Positions 1 through 13,134 of a stretch of 64,000 bases of DNA are shown here, piece by piece. Under the pieces are notes generated by a model, which did no database searches, was not told where the DNA came from, and saw only the letters and a program-made list of their open reading frames with translations. Position 1 is the stretch's first letter. Every line of letters begins with the position of its first letter. The position numbers and the translations under genes are program-made. The stretch comes from Cacajao melanocephalus (taxonomy: Eukaryota; Chordata; Mammalia; Primates; Pitheciidae), in contig CAUYLG010052018.1 in the NCBI GenBank assembly GCA_963573385.1, positions 1 to 64,000 on the forward strand, given 5' to 3'.

Positions 1-1605
1 GGACTTAAAAGGGTGCCTGGCTCTTAGTTGTATATCTCCTGGATTTGGAAAGGAAGGAAGGAAAACAAAAGGGAAAGGGGATTCTCTATAGAATTTGGAT
101 TTTTCCCACGAAGGACTTTGCAGGGTAATTTCAAGGAAATATGTTTTGGGGTTCAATCATTTTTCCTTGTATCATAATGTTATGCCGGAGTCAGATTAAA
201 AAGTAAGTCACAATATATAGGGCCAAATAAAACCCATCTGATGAGAATTTATGGTTTGCAGCACGTGACTCCCTAGACCCCTTAGGTAGGAATTTGGGCA
301 AGATAAAAAAAAAAAAAAAATCAGAGCTTAGTCCTCATGGGTTTCTCACAGGTGTGGAGACAGGCATAGCCCCCCTCCAAGGCTGGCTGGGGAAGGGAGG
401 CACGGATTGCTGCAGGCATGCTCCTGTTACACATTTTGACAAAGGCACCGAGCGGATGCCTTCCCTTTCTGAACAGAGACTCATTCCCCGATTCAAACAT
501 CTTCAGTTTTCTCATGTGTGCACACATACACAGGAATATTCCAGGTAGCACTGCTTGTGCTGGCAAATTATTTCAAAGGACATAACTACTTATCAGTCAG
601 TGACTAGTAACATTAATTACGCTACAGCCATACTTTACCCCCTAAAAAGAATGAGGTAGGCTTATATATACTGATAAGGAAAGACCTTCACGATACATGG
701 AAAGAGATCCAAGCTAGTTGGAGAACAGTTTTCAGCACGTGACCATCTGTGAGGGAAATCGCAGAGGAAAGGAACAGTGATTCGAAAACAGATTAGAAAG
801 ACTTACTTTCAATACATTTGCCTTTTGAATAGTGTTTAACACACACTACACAATACAAACACATGTCCATTTACTATTTAAAATAATGAATTAAACTAAC
901 AGATCACCACAGTCAAGTAATTGTATACACATAAAATAACACCAATCAAAAGGCTTGTATTTAATGAAGTCCAAATTCCTGCCTAACCACTAAAATAAAT
1001 GATATCACAGGATAAAATAATAAATCAAGATCCTGAAATTTCCAATTATTAAAACAGTCTTTCGCAAGTTCTAAATTGTTTGTTTTGAATGTCTAGAGCA
1101 CAAATAAGCAAGTTCCTTTCCCAGCATCCTGAGTGATGCACTCATAAGCTTAAGGAATTAACAATTTCCAAAGTTGCCTTGTTAACTAACAGTGACTGCT
1201 TTAGGCACTGGGAGTACTGGTTTAATACACTCATTTTTTTACTTCTTAGGCACATTTTCAGATTAATTAATGTTGAAAATGAACATTGATTTTTTTGTGT
1301 TAAGAAGCTTTTCTAAAATGAGAGGAATGATTAAGATTTGCTTTAAAATTAATAAATACCTAAAAAATTAGCATTTATATGACATTTTGTGCCATTAGGG
1401 AGATTTGCAAATATAAACCTCAATCTCTTCAAAACAGTTTTCTGATTCCAGTTGCAGAAAATATTTGTGAAATTAGTTTATAAAAACATGAAAGTAAACA
1501 GGAGTGGTGTATGATTACAGATATAACACCACTTAAATTTATTGAAGCATGCATGATTTTTAAAGGTTATGCATACAAAAGCTGTTACATATTTAATTTT
1601 GTCTT
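1..1605. other. Unassigned AT-rich non-coding DNA
   Basis: I see no recognisable repeat family, exon or RNA gene here. A 16-base A run lies at about 305-320. The two overlapping short open frames at about 294-566 run on opposite strands across the same bases and resemble nothing I know. The stretch could hold old repeats too diverged to recognise by eye. Confidence 0.5.
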
Positions 1606-1925
1606 TTTTGTTTCATATCTTACAGGATATATTAGTTTTAGACTCATGAATATTTTATTCAGTTACATACTTAGGATGTATAGCAAGGTTTTCAATTTGT
1701 CAGTCTATAGATCTTTCACTTTTGTCAGATTCAGTCTGACAAATATTTAGTATTTTTGACGTTATTGCAAATAGTTTTATTTTAAAATTTCTATGTCTGA
1801 TGTTTTCTTGCTAATATTATGGAAATACAATTGAGGTTTGTGTATTGATCTTGTATACTGCAAACTTCCTAAATATGCTTATTAGTTCTACCAGCTCTTT
1901 TGTAGATTCCAAAATGTACCTTTCT
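1606..1925 (-). mobile_element. Old L1 fragment, ORF2 region
   Basis: Read on the minus strand this follows the order of the L1 ORF2 reverse-transcriptase region. The plus strand shows the antisense L1 landmarks of a T-rich stretch, a 'tgtattgatcttgtatactgcaa' -like block and 'attagttctaccagctctttt' -like text. It is heavily diverged with no open frame, so it is a decayed fragment. The subfamily is unknown and the edges are approximate. Confidence 0.55.
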
Positions 1926-1929
1926 GTTA

Positions 1930-2400
1930 TTCACTAATAATTTTGAGACAGCCAAGTAAAAAGGACTCCCTGGCAGAACCTCCAACCTGCCTGTGCACTG
2001 GGAGGAGTGAGCACTGAGGTAGAGGCTCTGGAAGTTCACGCCATTTGCAGGGGGAGGGTCTTGGCCGCTCCTGTTCTGGGATTCAAGCAGGGGTCCGTAT
2101 GTACCTGGGATGCAATCTGCAAGGCAAGAAACCTGTTAGCAGGACTCTTGCTTTGATGAGAATCCTGTTTCCTTTTGTTTTGTTTTTTTTTTCTTTTTGC
2201 ATAGTGCATTCTGGCTTAAATTATTTTGTTGCTAGGTCTGCTGTCATTCTATTTGTTCCGTGTGTATAATACTGTTTTTCCAGGTGACCTTAAAATTTTG
2301 ATTTATTGCTATTTTTAAGTAGTGAGATTACAATTTCCTTTGATATAGAACCCTTCCTCCCCCACTGCTACCACCAATTTTCTTGTGCTTAAGTTGTGTT
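1930..2400. other. Moderately GC-rich block, possibly ERV-derived
   Basis: A GC-rich stretch (about 1960-2160) is followed by a T-rich run and then AT-rich sequence. The abrupt change in base composition against flanking L1 resembles a retroviral leader or LTR remnant, but I cannot assign a family. The 74-codon open frame in it has no recognisable domain and I do not call it a gene. Confidence 0.3.
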
Positions 2401-2573
2401 GAATTTCTTGGATTTGTGGATTTACAGCCTTCATCAAATTTGCAAAACATTGACCATTATATTTTCAAATAGCTTTTGCATCCCTCCTTCTTTCTTCTAT
2501 TCTTTGGAACATTCATTTGCACAAATACTAGTCTGGTTGGTCTTGTCTCACGATACACTGATGCTTTATTTAA

Positions 2574-4045
<1,472 letters not shown>

Positions 4046-4050
4046 TGTTT

Positions 4051-4177
4051 CTGTAGCCTGTGAGCTAAAATAATTTTAAAATTTTTAAAGGCTTGTGTAA
4101 AATAAAGTACTGCATGTAGTCCTCAAAACGTAATATATTTAGTCTCTGGCTCTTTAGAGAAAAAGTTTGCTGAGGTT
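4051..4177 (-). mobile_element. hAT-Charlie-type DNA transposon fragment
   Basis: The right end, 'ctctttagagaaaaagtttg' at about 4149-4168, is the terminal motif of the MER1-group non-autonomous hAT elements, whose consensus begins with 'ggcaaactttttctgtaaag' on the other strand. The left part ('gcctgtgagctaaaat') fits the body of the same group. About 125 bp remain, internally shortened. It interrupts the surrounding old L1-like sequence. Confidence 0.55.
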
Positions 4178-4189
4178 AGCGTTACCAGA

Positions 4190-4722
4190 TGCATCATAAA
4201 TGATGAGGTTTATGATAGTCCCACTTAAGCTCCTGCTTAATGCTCCTAATCCTCTTAGGGGGTTCTTTCTCTGACTTCAGGTGGTTTCCTCATATACATT
4301 CATTGATCATTCCTCAAGTGAAGACTTAGCCAGGGGCAGCAGGGGGATGACTCTGCAGATTTCCAGGGCTGGCTCTCTTTCTAGCTCTCTCCTTGCTGGC
4401 GCCTGGCCCTGTAAGTCTAGCAAGAGGTTTTCCCCTTCCTGCATCTTAGAAGGAAGAGTAGCAGGGGCTCACACAGTACTCTTATAACTCCTGCATCCCA
4501 GACTAGAAACTTTCTCTAGGACGTAGCTGTCATCATAGTGCTCGACACAAACACATAGATTCCCTTATCTCAGGGGTAGCTATCCTTCCTCGCTTTATGT
4601 TCAGCATATTGAAAAACTAGTATTTTGTATATTTTATATGGCTTTTCAGTTGTTTCTTGTGGGCAGGCACAGCTAATCCCTGTAACTTCATCTATCATGA
4701 TCAGAAGCGAGAATCTTAAGAT
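4190..4722 (-). mobile_element. Old L1/HAL1-like sequence, antisense (continuation)
   Basis: This is the probable continuation of the element left of the hAT fragment. The part from about 4600 to 4720 follows the antisense of an old L1 region, including 'gcttttcagttgtttcttgt'. The middle of the segment is GC-richer and only weakly assignable. Confidence 0.4.
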
Positions 4723-6065
4723 CGTGCTAAATCACTCTGACTCTTTACTACTTCCCATTTTAGAAGTAATTTCACAACGGTGATAAATGCCAAAATTTTC
4801 TCTATGCAGTATGATGTTTCTCTACATAGTAGAGGTTTACTGACTTCTGTCTTAGGAGTCAGTAAACTATTCCCTTTATCCTAAATCCACCCCATGACCT
4901 TTCTTTTTGTATGACCCATGAATCAGGAATAATTTTTACAGTTTAAAAAATTGTTTAAAAAGCTTAAAACAGATTTTGTTTTCAACAGAAGTTGACATTG
5001 TCCAAAAGGCATAAATTATTTATTATTTGATCCTTTTTAAGAAAAATTTATATCTGTAGATTGTGTATCTATAAATCTTTAAAAGATATATATTATTATG
5101 AGAGGATCTTGTAGTGTACAGCTTTAGATCATATAGTATATATACATTTTTTCTGTATGCCTCAAAGTATGCCACACCAGCCACTTCATCTGAATTAGCG
5201 CACAAATAATCCCAATTGCATAAAATTTGTAAGTATGAACTAAAATAATCCATATAAATTCTGATTATTGTCTCACATACAGTAAATGCTCAATATTTTA
5301 AAATATTTGAATTATCAGCATTCAAGTACCTTTGTAAAGGTTGCAAAGCCAAAAGTATTATAAGAAAATATGGGACATCTATGTCAAAATCTTCTTATCA
5401 TCACATTGTGATATCCATGTGCCTTCCAGTAGCATGTGCTAATACTCCAATTAATTATTTTAGGTACCTTTTAAATTGTTTTATCTCACATTTAGGAATA
5501 TCTCTATAAATTACTATGGTTGCTTCTGTTTCTTAACATTTTTGGAATTACTGATGATATTTAACTGTGATTAAGAGATTTGTATTAGTAGGAAAGGCTC
5601 TGTAAGATTGCTTGCTTACTCCTCAAAAAATATGATACATTGCAACATATATAGTAATCAGAATTATAACAGTAATAGCAAGAAGAAATAATCCTCCTTA
5701 AAAGACTTTAACCTAGAAATCCAAATGTCTTCAGCATAACATGTACCATAGCTTGACATTCAGTGACTTTGGTGCTAGTTTGCTGTAACCACAATATACT
5801 TACTTACTGATGTACTTATTGCTTCTCGGTATGAACAAACATACATATAACAGTAAAACTTAATTTTAAAATACTTATTATAACATGAAATTTACTATTT
5901 CTCTTTCATAGTTTTTTATTATTAAAAAAAAATTTTTGTTGTTGCAATCCACTATAAAACATCGTTTAAAAACATTGTGCTAAGCTATTAGGTTAACTTC
6001 CTTGGATTCTACAAGAACAATGAATTTTCATTGTTCCTTTTTGCGTAATTAACTGTTTGCTGAGG
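4723..6065. other. Unassigned AT-rich DNA
   Basis: No repeat family or gene is recognised. It contains a 13-bp-arm inverted repeat at 4835-4867 (listed separately). Short open frames are chance runs in AT-rich sequence. Confidence 0.5.
4835..4867. repeat. Inverted repeat, 13-bp arms, 7-nt loop
   Basis: The arms 'gtttactgacttc' (4835-4847) and 'ggagtcagtaaac' (4855-4867) are reverse complements except for one position, which would be a G-U pair in RNA. The loop is 'tgtctta'. No T-run follows, so it is not a Pol III terminator. It may be a degenerate transposon terminus or chance. Confidence 0.8.
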
Positions 6066-6067
6066 AA

Positions 6068-6105
6068 TGACACACACACATGTGCACACACACACGCACA
6101 CACAG
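6068..6105. repeat. (CA)n dinucleotide microsatellite, interrupted
   Basis: Alternating CA sequence interrupted by TG and GC dinucleotides. The interruptions suggest an old, relatively stable microsatellite. Confidence 0.9.
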
Positions 6106-7600
6106 AACTTCACATATAGTGAACTTTTGTGCCCAAATGATAAAGAAAATGTTAATTCCATGAGGGAAAGACTGGTAGATTTTTAGCGTTCAACCGATCT
6201 TGGTTGAATAAATAAACTGCAGAATAGAACTGTAAATCTCTGCTATTGTACATTTGGTGCTGTTGCTTCTCTGTCTCTCATTTGTTTGTTTATTTGCTTA
6301 TTTTAATATTATATGTAGCATGCCTCTCTCCACATACATGCCTCTTTTATATTACCATAGAGTGTCCCTCCTACATCCCTAAATTGGCAAAATCTCCCAG
6401 GCCTGGTAAATATACAAAGAGAAACAAAGAAAGAAGCTAGTCTTGAAAACTAAGCATCTCATGTTCAGAAAACCTGAGAAGTCAGTTAAGATAACAAAAT
6501 AGTAAAAGATTGATTTAATGTAACCATGATGGTATACCTTCTTATAACAGTATTATAACAAAAATCACAAGAACAATTACATTTTCTATTTGAAATGTTT
6601 TCATGTCTGTTTCTACTGTGCGTGGAGGAACATTGCTCCTGGGGTTTTGGGCCATGATCCTGCCTTCAGACTGATCAGGTGTTGCCTCTTCTGTGGTCGA
6701 TTTAACAAACTAGCTAGAAACATAAGAAAGAAAAATGAACTTGGAAATGTTATAAAGCATTCATTTTCTATCTTCTAATTCATCTCCCACATCATGTTTA
6801 CAGAAAATCAGAGTTGGCAATTCTATTTTATCGGACTTATTTTGTGTGGCAAATAACTCAGATAGAAAGGGTCATATAAAGTATGTGTGTACGGAATAAG
6901 AATTTCATTATTCCAATGATAAAATGTTATAGACACAGTCGAGCAAGACTAAGTGCTGATATTTACAGATAAGAAAATCTTCTTGCATTTCAACAGTACA
7001 AAGTCTGAATCCTTGTAAGTGGTAAGAAATTTTTATCTTGTAATATCCCCTTCTCCTTTTTGCTAACCTCGTTGTCGTCCATACGAAAATGACAGTATGA
7101 AGCTGCAGATTTTAATGCTGCTGTTGGATGTGTTCCTCCTCATTCTCTATGCCCCAAATCCATCAGGTAGATCACTAGGACTCAGGCCATCACATCAGCT
7201 TAGGTGATAGTGCCCCGAAGAATCATGCCCTATCAGAGAGAAGTAAGGAGTCATCTCACGAGTAGAGCTAATATCAAGAGAAGGACAACCTACGGATTAA
7301 CCTCTTTTGCGTGAAGCAGAATGAACAAAATGGAGGAATGTATAAAAAGAGCTGAGAAGTCAGGTAGAAACATTAATTTAAAGATATCGTGGAGGAACAA
7401 AATAAGAAATGGAAAAAACTATAAAGATGGAAACCGAATGTCAACATCTTTTTTAATACTAGTCTCATAAACACACAAAACTAAGTAGGAGGAAATATCT
7501 GACAAAATAATAAGTGAATATAAAGTTATATTTTCAATTGAAAAACAACTCTGAATTTATATTTTTGTGCTGAGCTAACATAAACTTTAAATAGAGAGGC
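6106..7600. other. Unassigned AT-rich DNA
   Basis: I recognise no gene, RNA or repeat family in this 1.5 kb. The short open frames near 6246 and 6590 show only hydrophobic or mixed runs, with no domain and no flanking splice-site pair that I would trust. Confidence 0.5.
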
Positions 7601-7609
7601 AAAACATCC

Positions 7610-8300
7610 TGAGGCATGGAAGACTGTAAAAGTTTTACTTTCCAAAAACTCTCTTGCAAGTGAGGGACTTTGTTAACTTCTCTTCTCAGGTCCACAAGGG
7701 GCGTGGTTTCAAAGGCAAGAACTTGCCAGCGCCGTTCCTCTATCCACCCCCCCGCCCATCTGGGAGCCTAGAGTTTCTTGTCTGACTTTCCCGTGTGCTC
7801 TGCAAGGTAGTCAGCCCAGGTGAGCTTCTTTTGTTTAAAAAGACCACCAAAGGCCTTGGAAGGAGAGGCTCTATTGCCAGCCAGGCAGCCATCCAGCATC
7901 AAAGTCGAAGCTCAATCACTCCAGAGGAAGTTTGGAAAAGTTCCTCTCACTGGACGAGAACTTGAATGGGGCGGGAGTAACTCTCAGGGTTAAATTCCCC
8001 CTACTGCCTTACCTGTGGGGATTTCCGTCTCTGAAATTCTCTCCCATGGCAGCGTGGGAGCCTTCTCTCTCTCTCTCTCTTTTTACCTGTGCAGACTCCA
8101 TCTCTGGATTCCCTCCCATGGCAGTGTGGGAGCTCACCCTGTCTATCTCTCTGCCTAATAAATCGCTTTTCTGCAAAACTCTTTGGGTCCGATATTTACT
8201 TGAACAAGCTCACCACACTACCAGGGCCCTTTCCCATTCTTGGGTGAGTGAGGCCCAAGGACCTGGAAAAACACATCCAATCTGGAACAGTGTGCGTCTT
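7610..8300 (+). mobile_element. Probable solo retroviral LTR, plus strand
   Basis: A GC-richer island in AT-rich DNA has LTR-like organisation. There is a TATA-like 'gtttaaaaag' near 7831, pyrimidine-rich CT runs, then an AATAAA signal at 8157-8162 followed by a T/C-rich stretch that would be R/U5. An internal 74-bp tandem duplication lies at 8009-8152. The layout resembles ERV1-class LTRs, but I cannot name the family and both ends are uncertain. The 142-codon frame here runs through the duplication and is fortuitous. Confidence 0.55.
8009..8152 (+). repeat. 74-bp tandem duplication inside the LTR
   Basis: Copy 1 starts at 8009 and copy 2 at 8083. Both begin 'ttacctgtg' and contain 'ctcccatggcag' followed by 'gtgggagc'. 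The copies have diverged at about a quarter of positions, so the duplication is old and may be a family feature. Confidence 0.8.
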
Positions 8301-8535
8301 CAGGACCCCTGCAGTCCAGCTCCTGTCCCCCAGTTACACAAGCAGCAATCAAACAAATAAAGAAGCAAAACTAGATGGAGTTTACAAGATAAAGGAAATA
8401 GAGCAGGTAAAACTAAACAAACACAAATGTCTGGAAGATTCACTATTGTATGCACTTATGAAAAAAGCAAAATTAATAAAGAATATTAATGTTGAGAAAC
8501 AACTCTAACTCTGTAGTTTAACATCTAGCATCCTA
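8301..8535. other. Unassigned A-rich DNA after the LTR
   Basis: A-rich sequence with an 86-codon open frame (8248-8508) overlapping the LTR end. The frame is lysine-rich because of composition and shows no domain. I see no gene. Confidence 0.5.
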
Positions 8536-8539
8536 ACAG

Positions 8540-10139
8540 GGGCTTTTGGGAAACAAAATGTTTAACTTTATTAAAGTCTAATTTATCATCTTTTTCCTTT
8601 ATGGATTATGCTTTTGGTGTCAAGTTTAAGGATTCTGAATAGACCTAGATTCCTGAAGAACTTCTGTGTCTTTCCTTAATGTTAAAGATTTTTATATTTT
8701 ACATCAAAACTGTGATTTGCTTTCATTTGGATGAGGTGTGAATGTAAGTGTGGTGGTTTATATTTTTGCCTATGGATGTCCAATTGCTCTAACATCATTT
8801 GATGCAAAGGCTATCACGTCTCCTTTGATGGTTTTTGTACCACTGCCAAAATTCTGTTCGTTGTCTTTGTGTGGAGCTATTTCTAGGATCTGAATTCCAT
8901 TTCATTGATATGAATGTGTATGTATGTATATATAGGACTATCCCTTTGCAATATCATATTACTTTGGTTATTTTTGCTAAATGTAGGACTTAGTATTGAA
9001 TATAGTGACTCTTTACACTGCATTCTTCTTTTCCATTATAGTTGTAGTTATTCCAGAGCTATTCCTTAGTGTTTCCACATACATTTTTGGATTAATGTGT
9101 CGATCTTTAAAAAAATCTTACCATCCTATTGGTAGTGCACCAACGTTGCTGATATTAAACCTGTTTTCAGTCTGGGGGGAATAGATAGCTTTATTAGGCT
9201 TAGTCTTCCAATCCGTGAACACAGAGTATCTCTATTTACTTAAGATTTTAAAGAAATTTCTTTCATCAACATTTTGTGATTTTCAACATATAGTTCCTGC
9301 ACATGCTGTATTGTTTACACCTAAGTACTTAATTTTCTTTGGAGGAATTATAAATGACATTATATATTTAATTTTCATTTTCACAGGTTTATTATTAGTG
9401 TATAGAAATGTCTGAGATTCATTTTTGTCTTTCTTTTTCTGGCTTCTTGAGGCAGATAGGAGCTCAAATTATACATCACATATGTTTTGATATCTTACAT
9501 TTTCATTTTCAACCAATTATTTGCATTTTTGAAATTAACTTTGAGACTTTCTGTTTAACCCAAGGGCTATTTAGAAGTCTGTTGCTTGATCACCAATTGT
9601 ACGGAGATTTTCCTGTTGTCTTTCTTAGATTGATTTTTAGTTTGATTTCATTGCATTCAGAGAATATACTCTGAATCCAATTCTTTTAAAGTTGGTGAGG
9701 TATATATTATGCCCAGCATGTGGTCTCTCTTGACAAATGATCCATAAGTGCTTGTAAAAATGTGAACTCTTATGTTGGGGAAGACTGTTCTACATGTGTC
9801 CCTTAGGTCCTGCTGGCTAATCCCTAACAAACTGTTTGGTTTCTAGCCATCCTTGCTGATTTTCTGCTGCTGAGAATAGGGTGCTGAAGTCCCTGTGAAA
9901 TTGTGGATCTATTTATTTAATCAGCTCTATTATTTTTGCTTCATTTTAGCCCTGTGGTTGGAATATACACATTTACAATAATTATGTGTTCCTGGTAATT
10001 ATTGATATGCTACAGTTTATGTCTGTTATATATTTGTTTTCTGTTTGATTCCTCTGATTCTCTTTTCCCACCTTCCTTTGGTATATTTGAACACTGTTTT
10101 TAGGATTATATCTTGATTTATGTAGTGTTTTTTAGTATG
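8540..10139 (-). mobile_element. Old L1, ORF2 antisense, about 1.6 kb
   Basis: The plus strand follows antisense L1 ORF2 block by block. There is 'ttatgcttttggtgtcaag' near 8605, the 'gtttacacctaagtacttaa' block near 9315, and the 'tgctgaagtccctgtgaaat' and 'ggttggaatatacacattta' blocks near 9885-9975. All frames are broken. Divergence indicates an old mammalian L1 (L1M class). Confidence 0.75.
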
Positions 10140-10142
10140 GAT

Positions 10143-10284
10143 TCTCTTCAACTTACCATACAGATATCAACAAGTAACCCCATTGTAAGTTGAGGAGTGT
10201 ACTTATGTATGTGGCTTTCACATCACTGTAAAGTCAAAAAATGATTAAGTCAAACCATCATAAGTTGGAGACCATCCAACTGTA
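10143..10284 (-). mobile_element. Short Tigger-like DNA transposon remnant
   Basis: The right end, 'aagtcaaaccatcataagtt' through 'ccaactgta', and the left end, 'cttcaacttaccat' and 'cattgtaagttgagga', resemble the ends of a non-autonomous pogo/Tigger-group element with TA flanks. Only about 140 bp remain, so it is internally deleted. The family is unnamed here. Confidence 0.45.
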
Positions 10285-10560
10285 TGTCACATGCTGTTAC
10301 TTGTTTGATGTTTGATATGGTATCAAAATCTACTTGTATGATTTATCACAATCTACAGTATTGGTATTTTACCGCTTTGAAATAGAAGCCTTATTTCTAC
10401 TGATTTCTTTTCACCTCCCAGCACCATATATACTTTTTAAACATCATTCCATAAGTATTTTTCTGTATACATTGAATAACAAGTGAGATGTGCTATAATT
10501 CTTGCTTCTATGGTCAAATAAGATTTAAATAACTAGTAAGAAATAAATTATTTGATTACA

Positions 10561-11410
<850 letters not shown>

Positions 11411-11560
11411 TACAGCTTTATTGAAGTATACTTTTAATATCACAACATTTACTTTAAAATACAACTAAATCATTTTAATACAGTAACAAAGCTATTCAAC
11501 TACCACTGCAACCTAATCATAGAACATTTTTATAACTCTAAAATTTACTCGTAATTCTCC
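11411..11560 (-). mobile_element. L1M-type 3' end, antisense
   Basis: The segment begins 'cagctttattgaagtata', which on the minus strand is the A-rich end of an L1M 3' UTR. It continues through blocks corresponding to the consensus 3' UTR, including 'ccactgcaacctaatcatag'. It is therefore the 3' terminus of a second L1, cut off on the right by the LTR that follows. Confidence 0.6.
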
Positions 11561-11591
11561 TTACCCTCCTTACCCCACTTACTTTCCAGCC

Positions 11592-11722
11592 GGCTCTTCC
11601 CTGAAGTCAAGCTCTGGCTGGCTCTTCGCTGAAGTCAAGCCATCTCTCTGAAGTTAAGCCATCTCTCCTCTGAAGTCCAACTGTCCCTCTGAAGTCAATT
11701 TGCCTTTCTCTAGTCAAGCCGT
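11592..11722 (-). repeat. Six short tandem 'gacttcag' repeats in the LTR
   Basis: The plus strand has 'tgaagtcaa' or close variants at 11602, 11630, 11649, 11671 and 11690, and a sixth remnant near 11712. Spacings are 28, 19, 22, 19 and about 21 bp. They lie downstream of the LTR TATA box on the minus strand, in the part that would be transcribed. Confidence 0.8.
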
Positions 11723-11750
11723 TTTTTCCCGTCTACTGACTGAGTCTGGG

Positions 11751-11760
11751 GTCTTTATAG
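11751..11760 (-). promoter_or_regulatory. TATA box of the minus-strand LTR
   Basis: The minus strand reads 'ctataaagac', a good TATA element placed within the LTR as expected. Whether this fossil LTR still starts transcription cannot be told from sequence. Confidence 0.5.
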
Positions 11761-11983
11761 GCACAGCATTGGGAGATGGGGTGGGCCATAGGTAGTTTTG
11801 GAAAAGGCAATATTTGACTGGTAAAAAGACATTATTTAGAAGGACCCAATCAGGAGAGAGTAGGCAAACAGGGATGAAAGTTCTCACTTTGGGCCATGAG
11901 TTTCAGGCTTTTTGGCTTGAGGGTGGGGTTTCACCAGGACCCACCCTGTCTGCCTAGAATTTTTGTGTTTCCTGCCTCTATCA

Positions 11984-12769
11984 ACACTGACATAATCCCA
12001 GAAAAATGTTAGCACTGACTCACATGGCTTGATTGCAAACAGCTGGAGTGAGAGCAGCTCCCCCAGCCTGACTGACACATTTCTGGTAAAAGTGGGGCTC
12101 CTATTCTCACCGTCTTGTGGCCTCTAAGCGAGGGTATAAGATCTCTCCGTGTTGAACTCTCTCTGTGTTCTTTCCCTCTGCCTCTGGGAAGAAGAGAACA
12201 GAATGCTGTCACACCCCTGTGACAACATCATTAAGGCATAACCTAAGCTCCCTTCAGGCCTCTCTGACACCAAGAGAGTGGAGATGGGGAAGCCGGCCAC
12301 CGAGAGCCCTACCTTTCACCCCACATTTTGCCTGATGCATGCTCTAGGGATGTAGGGGCTCCACACACCACTGAGCCCTGCTGACAATAGAGAAAGGGGT
12401 ATCCCAGTGTTAATGCTTCCACTCTGCACCACTGCTGTGTACTTCATACTATGTTGAGTACTCTGGGAATAAAGTAATAAACTTGATTTCTAGCCGCAGA
12501 CATTTTAATTTTATTGAACAGATGAAACCAAAAATGCAAAATATTGAAACATATCCTCAAAGCAGCATACATTGCTAACATGACTTTTTAGCACCAGTTT
12601 TATAGTTTTCATGAAATAAGAAAGAAAGTGCAAACAGGCAGGACGTGATGACTAATGTGGCAAAGAAGGCAACATTGAAAATGTGATTTGAGAAGGAGCT
12701 GGGGAAAGATGAGATTTGTACTGAAACATTGGAGTATTATCTGTATCCTGGAAGCCCCTTCTCTGTTTC
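11984..12769. other. Unassigned, moderately GC-rich
   Basis: Mixed sequence after the LTR. The first half (to about 12440) is GC-richer and might be further LTR-type DNA, but I find no diagnostic ends. No exon or RNA gene is recognised. Confidence 0.4.
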
Positions 12770-12995
12770 TTCCAGCCTCTATTCCTAATGTAGCCAATAC
12801 TCTGAGTTTTATTAATTTAATAATTTTTATACTTTATAAATTGAAATCGTACAGTATAAAGTTAGTGTGTAAATTGTTTAATCAATATGATGCTTGTGAT
12901 AATCATCAATGCTACTGCAAGTAGCAGTAGTTTGGTCACACTCATTGTGCCATAGTATGCCGTTGGTTGGATATACCACAATTTATTAATGCTTT
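12770..12995 (-). mobile_element. Old L1M, antisense (outer element, left part)
   Basis: Plus-strand text such as 'ggatataccacaatttatt' near 12969 is the antisense of an L1M ORF2/3' region. It breaks at about 12996 and the same element resumes after 14587 with 'catttgaatagtttccagtt'. It is the outermost layer of a three-level nest. Confidence 0.6.
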
Positions 12996-13011
12996 CTACT
13001 GCTTTTATGTA

Positions 13012-13134
13012 CTTTTTATTTTTTAACTGATAAAATATTGTGTATATTTTTGTTGCACAACATGATGATTTAGTATATGTATATATTGTGGAATGGCTAA
13101 ATAAAACTATTTAACAAGCATTATCTGCCATACT
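13012..13134 (-). mobile_element. Middle L1 of the nest: 3' UTR, left part
   Basis: This starts at a T-rich L1 3' end and follows the antisense L1 3' UTR ('gcacaacatgatgatttag', 'tgtggaatggctaaat'). It stops at 'ctgccatac' and resumes at about 14479 with 'gtcagaacacttaaaatcta', the next part of the same consensus. It is split by the inner L1. Confidence 0.75.

Larger units (their letters stand above)
11570..11983 (-). mobile_element. ERV1-type LTR, minus strand
   Basis: On the minus strand the element starts TGATAGAGGCAGG (ending at 11983 on the plus strand) and runs through a CCAAT-like region to a TATA box 'ctataaagac' (11751-11760). It ends in a run of short tandem repeats. The same start motif is seen in the LTR at 19138-19667, so the two may be related. 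The downstream end near 11570 is not clear and may be truncated. No internal retroviral sequence is attached. Confidence 0.65.

Noticed and set aside
7932..8360. 142-codon plus-strand frame
   Set aside because: It runs through an LTR, its internal duplication and its AATAAA signal.
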